From Halalkalibacillus halophilus DSM 18494 (GTDB lineage Bacteria > Bacillota > Bacilli > Bacillales > Alkalibacillaceae): a stretch of 64,000 nt of DNA. The stretch covers positions 499,389-563,388 of the forward strand of contig NZ_KE383978.1 in NCBI RefSeq assembly GCF_000423105.1, in the 5' to 3' direction. The notes under the pieces were generated by a model. It was not told the origin of the DNA. It saw only the letters and a program-made list of their open reading frames with translations, and did not search any database. The translations under genes were made by a program, and so were the position numbers. Each line of letters starts with the position of its first letter. Position 1 is the stretch's first letter. Positions 7,747-15,425 of the stretch are shown here, piece by piece.

Positions 7747-7772
7747 ACGTAGCTTTTGGCTGCGTTTTTTAT
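7747..7772 (+). terminator. Intrinsic terminator of the flaG-fliDST operon
   Basis: ACGTAGC and GCTGCGT pair around TTTTG (one G-U), then TTTTT. Confidence 0.8.
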
Positions 7773-7946
7773 TTTGTGGTTAAAATAGTATACTCTGTGC
7801 AAACTAAACTTTCATGCACTTGCATAGGCTTATATAGAACCTTAAAAAAGATGGATTATTCTCCATACTAGGAAAATACTTCATCCCTTGGGCCACTTGT
7901 TTCGAGCTGCGAATGATTTCGACAAAATATTCTAACTTTTTTATTG

Positions 7947-7972
7947 GTTTAGGCAGGAATAGAGAAGGGTAA
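7947..7972 (+). promoter_or_regulatory. Sigma-B (general stress) promoter of hpf
   Basis: GTTTAG at 7947-7952, a 14-nt spacer, GGGTAA at 7967-7972. This fits the sigma-B consensus GTTTAA-N12-15-GGGTAT. B. subtilis yvyD (hpf) is known to be sigma-B dependent. Confidence 0.78.
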
Positions 7973-7982
7973 TGTTGAATAT
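7953..7982 (+). promoter_or_regulatory. Sigma-H promoter of hpf, overlapping the sigma-B promoter
   Basis: GCAGGAATA at 7953-7961 and GTTGAATAT at 7974-7982 with a 12-nt spacer. Both match the sigma-H consensus RNAGGAWWW-N11-12-RNNGAATWW at every defined position. The element is interleaved with the sigma-B promoter, mirroring the dual sigma-B/sigma-H control known for B. subtilis yvyD. Confidence 0.78.
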
Positions 7983-8013
7983 AGGTTGCATAAGCTGAAA
8001 GGAGGAATTGCAT

Positions 8014-8568
8014 ATGATTTACAACATTAGAGGAGAAAACATCGAGGTCACTGATCCAATTCGTGAATATGTAGAGAAGAAAATAGGGAAGTTGGAGCGT
8101 TATTTTGATACTCCCCCTTCTTCCGAGGTACATGTCAACTTAAGTGTCCACAATGCGGAACAAAAAATTGAAGTGACCATTCCTATGACCAACTTATTAC
8201 TCCGCGCTGAAGAGAGTCACAGCGATCTATATGCAGCGACAGATTTGGTTCTTAATAAATTAGAGCGACAAATCCGCAAGCATAAAACAAAAGTTAACCG
8301 CAAATTCCGTCAACAAGGAGCTCCAAAGTATGTTTTTGCTGAAATGGAAAAGGAAGCTGCTAACGGAAAACAGTTAGAAGATGAAGGTATCGACATTGTT
8401 AAGAAAAAACGTTTCGATTTGAAGCCAATGGATGAAGAAGAAGCAGTTCTACAAATGGATATGCTAGGTCACGAGTTCTATGTATTTGAGAATTCAGAAT
8501 CTGGTGACACCAATGTCGTTTATAAACGTAAAGATGGAAAATATGGACTTATTGAACCAAATGCATAA
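8014..8568 (+). CDS. hpf: Ribosome hibernation promoting factor, long form
   Basis: 184 aa. An N-terminal S30AE/YfiA domain (residues 1-100, starting MIYNIRGENIEVTDPIREYV) binds the decoding channel. A C-terminal dimerisation domain (about 125-184, FDLKPMDEEEAVLQMDMLGHEFYVF) joins two 70S ribosomes into 100S particles. The two-domain architecture marks long HPF. AAAGGAGGA lies at 7998-8006 before ATG 8014; a TTG two codons earlier overlaps the ribosome-binding site. It is expressed from the sigma-B/sigma-H pair upstream and ended by a strong terminator. Confidence 0.96.
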   Translation: MIYNIRGENIEVTDPIREYVEKKIGKLERYFDTPPSSEVHVNLSVHNAEQKIEVTIPMTNLLLRAEESHSDLYAATDLVLNKLERQIRKHKTKVNRKFRQQGAPKYVFAEMEKEAANGKQLEDEGIDIVKKKRFDLKPMDEEEAVLQMDMLGHEFYVFENSESGDTNVVYKRKDGKYGLIEPNA

Positions 8569-8575
8569 ATGAACG

Positions 8576-8606
8576 AAACCTCCGCTACATGTAGTGGAGG
8601 TTTTTT
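8576..8606 (+). terminator. Intrinsic terminator of hpf
   Basis: AAACCTCC and GGAGGTTT flank a GC-rich loop, followed by T6. Confidence 0.88.
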
Positions 8607-8787
8607 ATGTAAAAATAAAAAATTTTATAGTAGTTTATTACGATTTAAAATATCTAATTTGATTGATTGGAACAAAAAAAGTAAAGTACATAGAGTAACA
8701 GAAAAGTCATTGTTTTTAAGGGGGATTCCCATGGTTTAAAAGCTATGCTATAACTAATATAACCAAGTCATGAAGGGGGAATACGAG

Positions 8788-8991
8788 ATGATTGAATCAA
8801 AAGAAATATGCCTCAGTTGTAATCGTTTAGAAACGGAAATCAAACGACAAAGCGAAGTGATTTCTCAGTTAATGCGAATTGTTGCTTCTACAAATGAGCG
8901 GGTTACCTTAGTGGAACAACAACTTTCTCATCGAACCCACGACTTTTCCTTATCCTATCCCATGACTTCCTCAAGTCGAGTTAATGATTAA
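8788..8991 (+). CDS. Small hypothetical protein with N-terminal CxxC
   Basis: 67 aa, function not recognised. It begins MIESKEICLSCNRLETEIK with a single Cys-x-x-Cys pair (Cys8, Cys11), then a probable coiled-coil helix (residues 12-45) and a polar Ser/Thr tail. An in-frame ATG at 8770 precedes the ribosome-binding site AAGGGGGA at 8773-8780, so 8788 is the start. It has its own upstream spacer and a terminator, so it is likely monocistronic. The CxxC plus coiled coil could bind a metal or form a disulphide-linked oligomer (speculation). Confidence 0.65.
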   Translation: MIESKEICLSCNRLETEIKRQSEVISQLMRIVASTNERVTLVEQQLSHRTHDFSLSYPMTSSSRVND

Positions 8992-9013
8992 CTCCCTTGA
9001 TGATCTTGGCTTT

Positions 9014-9057
9014 TGGCCAGTTGCTTTTCCATAGAGAGGCGACTGGTTCTTTTTTTA
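9014..9057 (+). terminator. Intrinsic terminator before secA
   Basis: CCAGTTGC and GCGACTGG pair (one G-U) around a 14-nt loop, followed by TTCTTTTTTT. Confidence 0.78.
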
Positions 9058-9090
9058 ACATGTTCGACAATCTTTGTACTTTTCGTATAG

Positions 9091-9120
9091 TTGTCATCCT
9101 TTAATTGGTAGTGTTATGAT
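9091..9120 (+). promoter_or_regulatory. Probable sigma-A promoter of secA
   Basis: TTGTCA at 9091-9096, 18-nt spacer, TATGAT at 9115-9120; 45 nt upstream of the secA start. Confidence 0.6.
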
Positions 9121-9164
9121 TATAAATGGACGATTGTAATGATAAAGATATGAGGTGCAAATTC

Positions 9165-11687
9165 ATGAGTAAGTTGTTAACAAAAATTTTCGGAGACGGA
9201 AATGAAAAACAATTAAAGAAACTACGCAAAATTGCAGACCAAATAGAAGAAAAAGAGTCTGAGATCCAGTTGCTTTCTGATTATGATCTTCAGGCGAAAA
9301 CAGAACAATTTAAAAAACGTTATCAAGATGGCGAAAAACTTGATGACATGTTAGTAGAAGCATATGCAGTCGTACGTGAATCAGCGAAGCGTGTGTTGGG
9401 CATGCGTCCGTTCTACGTACAGCTGATAGGTGCAATCGCTTTACATAATGGCGATATTGCAGAGATGAAAACAGGTGAAGGTAAAACGTTAGCTTCAACG
9501 ATGCCTGCTTATTTAAATGCATTATCTGGTAAAGGTGTACACATTATTACGGTAAACGATTATCTTGCAAAACGTGACTCCGATGAGATGGGTGAATTGT
9601 ATGATTGGCTTGGTTTAACGGTTGGCCTTAATACAAACGACCTTACGAAAGAAGAGAAGCGAGAAGCATATGCGTGTGATATTACTTATGGTACCAATAA
9701 CGAGTTTGGTTTTGATTATTTACGCGATAATATGGTGCTTTATAAAGAGAAAATGGTTCAACGTCCATTACCTTTTGCGATTGTCGATGAGGTCGACTCG
9801 ATTCTTATTGATGAAGCGCGTACACCATTAATTATCTCCGGGTCTCAAAAAAGATCACAGTCTAATTATGTACAAGCGAATGGCTTCGTAGAAGGTCTTC
9901 AACTAGAAGAAGATTATACGTACGATGAAAAAACTCGTAATGTCCAGCTTACAGAACAGGGTATTACAAAAGCAGAGAACTATTTTAATATTGAAAACTT
10001 ATACGACTTAGGTAATGTTTCGTTAACGCACCATGTGAATCAGGCTTTAAAAGCACATGTTGTGATGCAACGTGATATGGATTACGTAGTGGAAGAAGAT
10101 GGTGTCGTTATTGTAGACCAATTTACTGGTCGTTTGATGAAAGGCCGTCGCTATAGTGATGGGCTTCATCAGGCAATTGAGGCAAAAGAAGGATTACAGA
10201 TTCAAAAAGAAAGCATGACATTAGCTACTATTACATTCCAGAACTTCTTCCGTATGTACGATAAGTTATCTGGTATGACTGGTACAGCGAAAACAGAAGA
10301 AGAAGAATTCCGTAATATCTATAATATGAATGTTGTTTCCATTCCTACGAACCAAGATGTCATTCGAGAAGACCGTGCGGATTTAATTTATAAGTCTGTA
10401 GAGGGTAAATTCAAATCTATGGTTCAAGATATAAAAGATAGAAATGAAAAAGGGCAGCCTATTTTAGTCGGTACCGTTGCCGTAGAAACGTCAGAAATTA
10501 TTTCACAGTTACTTAAGAAAGCTGGCGTCAAGCACAATGTACTAAACGCAAAGAATCACTTCAGTGAAGCAGAGATCATTCTGAACGCTGGTCAAAAAGG
10601 TGCTGTTACGATTGCGACGAATATGGCAGGTCGTGGTACAGATATCAAACTTGGCGATGGTGTCAAAGAAGTTGGCGGTCTTGCAGTAATTGGTACAGAG
10701 CGTCACGAGTCTCGTCGTATTGATAATCAGTTACGTGGTCGTGCTGGTCGTCAAGGTGACCCTGGTGTGTCGCAATTTTACCTTTCCATGGAAGATGAGT
10801 TAATGCGCCGCTTCGGTTCAGACAATATGCGTAATATGATGGATCGTTTTGGTCTTGATGATGATCAACCAATTGAAAGTAAAATGGTTTCACGTGCCGT
10901 AGAATCTGCACAGAAACGAGTAGAAGGAAACAACTTTGATGCTCGTAAACAAATTCTTTCTTACGATGATGTACTTCGTCAGCAGCGTGATATTATATAT
11001 GCTCAGCGTTATCAAGTACTTGATTCCGATCACTTACGAGAAATCATCGAGGGCATGATTCAATCAACTGTTCAAAGGCAAGTAGAAGCGTATACACAGG
11101 AAGAGGAAGAAGAGAAGTGGGATCTAGAACCTCTCGTCCAATTCCTGCATGCCAATATTTTAGAACAAGATGAAATTTCTCATGGTGATTTAGAAGGTAA
11201 AGAACCAGATGAAATGGTCGATTATATTATGGCTATTGTGAAGCGTAAGTACGACGAACGGGAACAAGAGCTTACAGAAGAACAAATGCGTGAGTTCGAA
11301 AAAGTAATCTTATTACGTACCGTTGACTCTAAGTGGATGGATCATATTGACCAAATGGATCAGCTACGCCAAGGAATTCATTTAAGAGCTTACGGTCAAA
11401 CAGATCCACTGCAAGAGTATCAAATGGAAGGTTTCACGATGTTTGAAGAAATGATTGCGAACGTCGAGCAAGAAGTTGCGAAGTACGCAATGAAAGCTCA
11501 AATTCGAGAAAACCTTCAGCGTGTCGAAGTAGCAACTGGTACGAAAGCTGTTGCTGGTGGTCAGTCGCAAAAAGAAGAGAAGAAAAAGAATCAACCATAT
11601 GTAAAGAAAAAAGAAGTAGGAAGAAATGAACCTTGTCCGTGTGGTAGTGGGAAGAAATACAAGAATTGCCACGGGAGTGCTGAATAA
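9165..11687 (+). CDS. secA: Preprotein translocase ATPase SecA
   Basis: 840 aa, one residue shorter than B. subtilis SecA. Walker A MKTGEGKT at 101-108 and the DEVD box at 208-211 define NBD1. The preprotein-crosslinking, NBD2 (RGRAGRQGDPG), helical scaffold and wing domains follow. The C-terminus has the zinc-binding CPCGSGKKYKNCHG that contacts SecB or ribosomes. SecA drives Sec-dependent export through SecYEG. GAGGTG at 9152-9157 supports ATG 9165; an in-frame ATG at 9126 lacks a ribosome-binding site and would overlap the promoter region. Confidence 0.98.
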   Translation: MSKLLTKIFGDGNEKQLKKLRKIADQIEEKESEIQLLSDYDLQAKTEQFKKRYQDGEKLDDMLVEAYAVVRESAKRVLGMRPFYVQLIGAIALHNGDIAEMKTGEGKTLASTMPAYLNALSGKGVHIITVNDYLAKRDSDEMGELYDWLGLTVGLNTNDLTKEEKREAYACDITYGTNNEFGFDYLRDNMVLYKEKMVQRPLPFAIVDEVDSILIDEARTPLIISGSQKRSQSNYVQANGFVEGLQLEEDYTYDEKTRNVQLTEQGITKAENYFNIENLYDLGNVSLTHHVNQALKAHVVMQRDMDYVVEEDGVVIVDQFTGRLMKGRRYSDGLHQAIEAKEGLQIQKESMTLATITFQNFFRMYDKLSGMTGTAKTEEEEFRNIYNMNVVSIPTNQDVIREDRADLIYKSVEGKFKSMVQDIKDRNEKGQPILVGTVAVETSEIISQLLKKAGVKHNVLNAKNHFSEAEIILNAGQKGAVTIATNMAGRGTDIKLGDGVKEVGGLAVIGTERHESRRIDNQLRGRAGRQGDPGVSQFYLSMEDELMRRFGSDNMRNMMDRFGLDDDQPIESKMVSRAVESAQKRVEGNNFDARKQILSYDDVLRQQRDIIYAQRYQVLDSDHLREIIEGMIQSTVQRQVEAYTQEEEEEKWDLEPLVQFLHANILEQDEISHGDLEGKEPDEMVDYIMAIVKRKYDEREQELTEEQMREFEKVILLRTVDSKWMDHIDQMDQLRQGIHLRAYGQTDPLQEYQMEGFTMFEEMIANVEQEVAKYAMKAQIRENLQRVEVATGTKAVAGGQSQKEEKKKNQPYVKKKEVGRNEPCPCGSGKKYKNCHGSAE

Positions 11688-11698
11688 AAAAATCACAA

Positions 11699-11737
11699 GA
11701 GCTCCTGGCTGATCGACTTCAGTCGGGAGTTTTATTT
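11699..11737 (+). terminator. Intrinsic terminator of secA
   Basis: A 13-bp stem (AGCTCCTGGCTGA with TCAGTCGGGAGTT, three G-U pairs) around TCGACT, followed by TTTATTTT. Confidence 0.8.
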
Positions 11738-11792
11738 TCACGTTTACACCATTTTGTCTCACAAAACTTTCATTAATAAATAAGATTATCCG

Positions 11793-11820
11793 TTTTTAAT
11801 TGTTTGAACAGTGGTACAAT
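11793..11820 (+). promoter_or_regulatory. Probable extended -10 promoter of prfB
   Basis: TGGTACAAT (11812-11820) is a TGn-extended -10. A weak -35 (TTTTTA) lies 16 nt upstream. It is 35 nt before the prfB start. Confidence 0.5.
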
Positions 11821-11854
11821 ATGGGTAAAGATAATTATAGCTGAGGTGAGTATA

Positions 11855-12959
11855 TTGGATTTATCAGATATCAGAAACGAGCTCGATCAGTTACAGGAGC
11901 GACTCAATAGCTTTAGGGGGTCTCTTTGACATCACTGGTTATAAACGCCGGATTGGTGAGCTTGAAGTAGAAATGACAGAGCCAGAATTTTGGAACAATC
12001 CAGAAGCTGCTCAAAAGGTAATCAACGAGGCTAATGGGTTAAAACAGCTAGTCAATCACTTTGAGAATAATGAAGAAGAATTAGGTAACTTAGAGGTTTC
12101 CTATGAATTAGTAAAAGAAGAAAATGATTCAGAGTTACTCGAAGATTTGAAGGAACAATTATTAACAGTAAAAAAAGCGATTAATGATTTTGAATTAAAT
12201 ATTTTACTTAGTGAACCCTATGATAAGAACAATGCAATTATTGAAATTCACCCTGGTGCAGGTGGTACAGAATCCCAAGATTGGGCGGAAATGCTGCTTA
12301 GAATGTATCAACGTTATGCAGATAAAAAAGGTTTCAAAGTAGAAACGCTTGATTATTTACCTGGTGATGATGCTGGAGTGAAGAGTGTCACCTTACTGAT
12401 TCAAGGTTATAACGCTTATGGGTATTTAAAAGCTGAGAAGGGAGTACATCGATTAGTAAGAATTTCTCCATTTGATTCTTCTGGCAGAAGACACACTTCT
12501 TTTGCTTCCTTAGACGTTATGCCCGAATTTACAGATGATGTAGAAATCGATGTAAAAACAGAAGACTTAAAAATTGATACGTATCGTGCCAGTGGAGCAG
12601 GTGGACAGCATGTTAATACAACTGATTCAGCTGTTAGAATCACACATACCCCAACGAATACAATTGTTACCTGTCAATCTGAGCGATCGCAGATTAAAAA
12701 CCGCGAGCAAGCAATGAAAATGTTGAAATCGAAGTTGTATCAGAGGGAAATTGAAAGAAAACAGCAAGAGTTAGACGAGATCCGTGGTGAACAAAGTGAA
12801 ATTGGTTGGGGTAGTCAAATTCGGTCTTACGTTTTCCATCCATATAACATGGTAAAAGATCATCGTACTAATGTAGAAAACGGGAACACACAGGCTGTCA
12901 TGGATGGAAGCTTAGATTTATTCATTAATGCCTATTTACGATCCAAAGTGGATGGATAA
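11855..12959 (+). CDS. prfB: Peptide chain release factor 2 (programmed +1 frameshift)
   Basis: 367 aa after frameshifting (join 11855-11926 and 11928-12959). Frame 0 runs from TTG 11855 for 24 codons to an in-frame TGA at 11927-11929. The preceding bases AGGGGG-TCT-CTT-TGA-C form the classic RF2 signal: an internal Shine-Dalgarno, the slippery CTT, a weak UGA and following C. Low RF2 stalls at UGA and promotes the +1 shift, giving autoregulation. The second frame carries the release domain with GGQ (ASGAGGQHVNTTDSAV). RF2 reads UGA and UAA. The start has GAGGTGA at 11843-11849. Confidence 0.96.
11915..11930 (+). promoter_or_regulatory. prfB +1 recoding site
   Basis: AGGGGGTCTCTTTGAC: a Shine-Dalgarno-like AGGGGG, 3 nt, CTT, the UGA stop and C. 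Matches the universally conserved RF2 frameshift site. Confidence 0.95.
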
Positions 12960-13013
12960 ATTTTGGACGTTTAGGAAAAAACATAAATATAAAATATGTC
13001 AGGAGGCAAGTAT

Positions 13014-13340
13014 ATGAATAAAAAATTATTACTAGCTATTATTGGATTAATCCTTATCGTTGCATTAGCTGCATGTGGTGGGGATGATGAAGGTTCTGGT
13101 GATGGTGATTCAGGCGAGACTGCGCAAGGTGAAGAGCTGTTTCAACAAAACTGTGCACAATGTCATGGTGGTGACCTTGAAGGCGCTGCTGGACCATCGT
13201 TAGAAAATGTAGGTGCAACATATGAGCAAGATGGGATCGTACAAATCATTCAAGAAGGAACCGGCGCAATGGCTCCAATTGATGATGTAAATGAGGAAGA
13301 AGCAAATGAAATAGCAGAATGGGTACTTACTCAGGAATAA
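13014..13340 (+). CDS. cccB: Cytochrome c-551/c-550-type lipoprotein
   Basis: 108 aa. A lipoprotein signal peptide ends in LAAC with Cys21 as the lipidation site. An acidic Gly/Asp/Ser linker (22-40) is followed by one small class I cytochrome c domain with CAQCH at 47-51 binding heme covalently and Met86 (GAMAP) as the likely distal ligand. It is anchored on the outer face of the membrane and shuttles electrons, in B. subtilis toward caa3 oxidase. ATG 13014 follows AGGAGG at 13001-13006. Same position relative to prfB and ftsE as in B. subtilis. Confidence 0.92.
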   Translation: MNKKLLLAIIGLILIVALAACGGDDEGSGDGDSGETAQGEELFQQNCAQCHGGDLEGAAGPSLENVGATYEQDGIVQIIQEGTGAMAPIDDVNEEEANEIAEWVLTQE

Positions 13341-13353
13341 AGTATATTCTTCA

Positions 13354-13382
13354 AAGCTCAGCAGAATTGCTGAGCTTTTTTG
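13354..13382 (+). terminator. Intrinsic terminator of cccB
   Basis: AAGCTCAGCA / TGCTGAGCTT, perfect 10-bp stem with loop GAAT, followed by a T-run. Confidence 0.9.
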
Positions 13383-13398
13383 TTGAAAAAAAGGTCTA

Positions 13399-13426
13399 CC
13401 ATAGAATACGGTTCTATGGAATTTTT
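13399..13426. repeat. Second hairpin in the cccB-ftsE spacer
   Basis: CCATAGAA (13399-13406) and TTCTATGG (13412-13419) are perfect complements around TACGG and are followed by AATTTTTT. It could be a backup terminator, or the first, displaced member of the adjacent periodic array, because TTCTATGGAA resembles its unit. Confidence 0.5.
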
Positions 13427-13440
13427 TGGGCTCAAAAGAT

Positions 13441-13490
13441 TTCTGGATATAAAATAACTTTTGTGGATAAGCCATGGCTTTTCTGGATAA
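13441..13490. repeat. Periodic array A: TTNTGGATAW every 20 bp
   Basis: TTCTGGATAT (13441), TTGTGGATAA (13461) and TTCTGGATAA (13481) recur with exactly 20-bp spacing; the 10 bases between motifs vary but end CTT, CTT, CCT. On the minus strand the middle copy reads TTATCCACAA, which contains a perfect DnaA box (TTATCCACA); the outer two differ at box positions 8-9. The same motif with the same period recurs at 45551-45642 in the opposite orientation. Function unknown. Confidence 0.6.
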
Positions 13491-13624
13491 CGAACTACCT
13501 ACTCTTTTGTTTGGGAAAATTTAGGTGGCAACATGCATATTCGACTAAAGTCGACATCTTAAAGGAAGGTAAATCTATATTTTAGTTACATAGTTGTAGG
13601 GATATAGGTAAGAGGGGTTGCAAT

Positions 13625-13750
13625 TTGAAAAGAAAATGTAATATAAATTTGGAAGAAATATATGTTGAAGGATGTTATAATATGCTTATCGCAATTTATC
13701 AAAAAACTTTTAAAGCAGACAAAATACTAGTAGATATGATAATATATTAA
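13625..13750 (+). CDS. Possible small ORF (41 aa) in the cccB-ftsE spacer
   Basis: A TTG at 13625 lies 7 nt after AGAGGGG (13611-13617) and opens 41 codons to TAA at 13748-13750: MKRKCNINLEEIYVEGCYN, then a mixed helical tail with a second Cys. There is no recognisable family. The AT-richness of the area makes a chance ORF likely; only the ribosome-binding site argues for translation. Otherwise the 13491-13805 stretch holds only a promoter-like extended -10 (TGTTATAAT, 13673-13681). Confidence 0.2.
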   Translation: MKRKCNINLEEIYVEGCYNMLIAIYQKTFKADKILVDMIIY

Positions 13751-13805
13751 AATAAATAGAAAATTCTAAAAATAAAACGAACATTTGGGGGAACGGGTGT
13801 AGCAT

Positions 13806-14492
13806 ATGATCGAGATGAAAAATGTACATAAAGTTTACAAGAACGGTGTGACCGCTCTGAACGGAGTCGATACATTTATAGATGCAGGAGAGTTCGTTTA
13901 TGTGGTCGGGCCAAGTGGGGCTGGTAAGACATCATTTATAAAAATGATGTACCGCGAAGAATCACCAACTAAGGGAAATGTATACATAAATAGCGTGGAT
14001 GTAGCGAGTATTAAAGAAAGAAAAGTACCTCTATTAAGAAGAAGTGTAGGTGTGATCTTTCAGGACTTTAAACTGTTATCAAAGTTAACGGTTTATGAAA
14101 ATGTAGCTTTTGCTTTAGAGGTTATAGAAGAGAACCCTAAAAAAATCCGCAAACGTGTAATGGAAGTGTTAGATCGCGTTGGATTAAAGCATAAAGCTAG
14201 GTTTATACCAGATCAGTTATCAGGTGGAGAACAGCAAAGGGTTGCAATAGCTAGAGCCATTGCAAACAATCCTAAAATTGTTATTGCTGATGAGCCTACA
14301 GGTAACTTAGATCCTGAAACTTCTTGGGAGATTATGCGATTATTTGAAGAAATTAGTGCGTCAGGAACAACCCTTGTAATGGCAACGCATAGCCAAGATA
14401 TCGTTAATAAAATGCGTAAGCGAGTAATCGCTATGGAAAATGGAAAAATTGTGAGAGATGAGCATCGAGGGGAATATGGCTATGAAGTTTAG
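13806..14492 (+). CDS. ftsE: Cell-division ABC transporter ATPase FtsE
   Basis: 228 aa. Walker A GPSGAGKT at 35-42, signature LSGGEQQR near 138-145, Walker B VIADEPTG. FtsE pairs with FtsX to transmit ATP hydrolysis across the membrane and activate extracytoplasmic peptidoglycan hydrolases; in B. subtilis FtsEX activates CwlO and influences sporulation entry. The start matches the family (MIEMKNVHKVY). The 3' end overlaps ftsX by 11 bp. A 464-bp spacer precedes it, so it probably has its own promoter. Confidence 0.97.
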   Translation: MIEMKNVHKVYKNGVTALNGVDTFIDAGEFVYVVGPSGAGKTSFIKMMYREESPTKGNVYINSVDVASIKERKVPLLRRSVGVIFQDFKLLSKLTVYENVAFALEVIEENPKKIRKRVMEVLDRVGLKHKARFIPDQLSGGEQQRVAIARAIANNPKIVIADEPTGNLDPETSWEIMRLFEEISASGTTLVMATHSQDIVNKMRKRVIAMENGKIVRDEHRGEYGYEV

Positions 14493-15375
14493 TACATTTA
14501 GAAGGCATATACGAGAAGGTACAAAAAACATCGTTAGGAATAGCTGGATGACAGTAGCTTCAGTAGGTGCAGTTACTACTACTCTAGTATTAGTTGCAGC
14601 TTTTCTAATTCTAATCTTAAACTTAAATCAAGTGGTAGATAATATTGAAAATGATGTTGAAGTAAGAGTTTATATTGACTTACAAGCTGAAGAAGAAGAA
14701 ATAGAAGAGCTTGGAGATCAAATAGCAGGACTGAATAATGTAGAAAGTTTTTATTTCCAATCAAAAGAAGAAGAACTAGAAATGTTAATTGAAGACTTAG
14801 GTGAAGACGGCGAGGCCTGGGAGTTATTTGAACAGGACAACCCTTTAAATAATGTTTATGTAGTAAACACGGAGCGAGCTGAAGATTTATCAGGAGTTGC
14901 TTCGCGAATTGAGACTTTTGAGAATATTGAGGATGTAAGTTATCGCAGTGATGTGGTCGATCGTCTATTAGATTTCAACCAGTACGCCAGAATCATCGGT
15001 GGGGTGTTTGTAGCAGCTTTACTATTTACAGCTATATTCTTAATCTCAAACACTATTAAGATGACGATCACTGCACGTAGTACAGAGATTTCGATTATGA
15101 AGTTAGTTGGTGCGAAAAACAACTTCATACGTTGGCCATTCTTTGTAGAAGGAACATTAACGGGTGTATTAGGAACGATTATCCCAATCGGATTAGTATT
15201 AGGTGGGTATCATTATCTGTACACCAACTTGAACGACCGAATCGACTTCCCATTCATTGAATTATTACCTTGGGATCCATTTGCGTGGCAACTATCACTT
15301 ATGCTTCTAGGAATTGGCGCATTTATCGGCATTTGGGGAAGTGTTATGAGTGTACGTAAATTCTTAAAAGTGTAA
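14482..15375 (+). CDS. ftsX: Cell-division membrane protein FtsX
   Basis: 297 aa (B. subtilis 296). An N-terminal cytoplasmic helix is followed by TM1 (about 25-48), an acidic extracellular loop of about 110 residues that contacts the hydrolase partner, and three C-terminal TMs. The start MKFSTFRRHIREGTKNI fits the family. GAGGGG at 14467-14472 is 9 nt from ATG 14482 but only 3 nt from the ATG at 14476, so 14482 is chosen. It is translationally coupled to ftsE. The next gene, an M23 endopeptidase with a coiled coil, is the likely partner. Confidence 0.95.
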   Translation: MKFSTFRRHIREGTKNIVRNSWMTVASVGAVTTTLVLVAAFLILILNLNQVVDNIENDVEVRVYIDLQAEEEEIEELGDQIAGLNNVESFYFQSKEEELEMLIEDLGEDGEAWELFEQDNPLNNVYVVNTERAEDLSGVASRIETFENIEDVSYRSDVVDRLLDFNQYARIIGGVFVAALLFTAIFLISNTIKMTITARSTEISIMKLVGAKNNFIRWPFFVEGTLTGVLGTIIPIGLVLGGYHYLYTNLNDRIDFPFIELLPWDPFAWQLSLMLLGIGAFIGIWGSVMSVRKFLKV

Positions 15376-15425
15376 TGGTAACGTTTGTAAGACGGATAGA
15401 TATAGAATAAGGAGGACAATTAGAT

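Noticed and set aside
9126..9164. N-terminal extension of SecA from ATG 9126
   Set aside because: The extra 13 codons overlap the promoter area and lack a ribosome-binding site; starting at 9165 gives 840 aa, matching the family.
13441..13490. CRISPR-like array
   Set aside because: Motifs are only 10 bp, imperfect, 20 bp apart, and no cas gene is present. The same applies to the arrays at 28064 and 45497.
13441..13490. Replication origin (oriC-type DnaA cluster)
   Set aside because: Only one perfect DnaA box, no dnaA/dnaN nearby and no obvious AT-rich unwinding tract; the region is far from the conserved origin gene set.
13319..13585. 88-codon plus-strand frame after cccB
   Set aside because: It begins inside cccB, reads through its terminator and the periodic array, has no ribosome-binding site, and its product resembles no protein.
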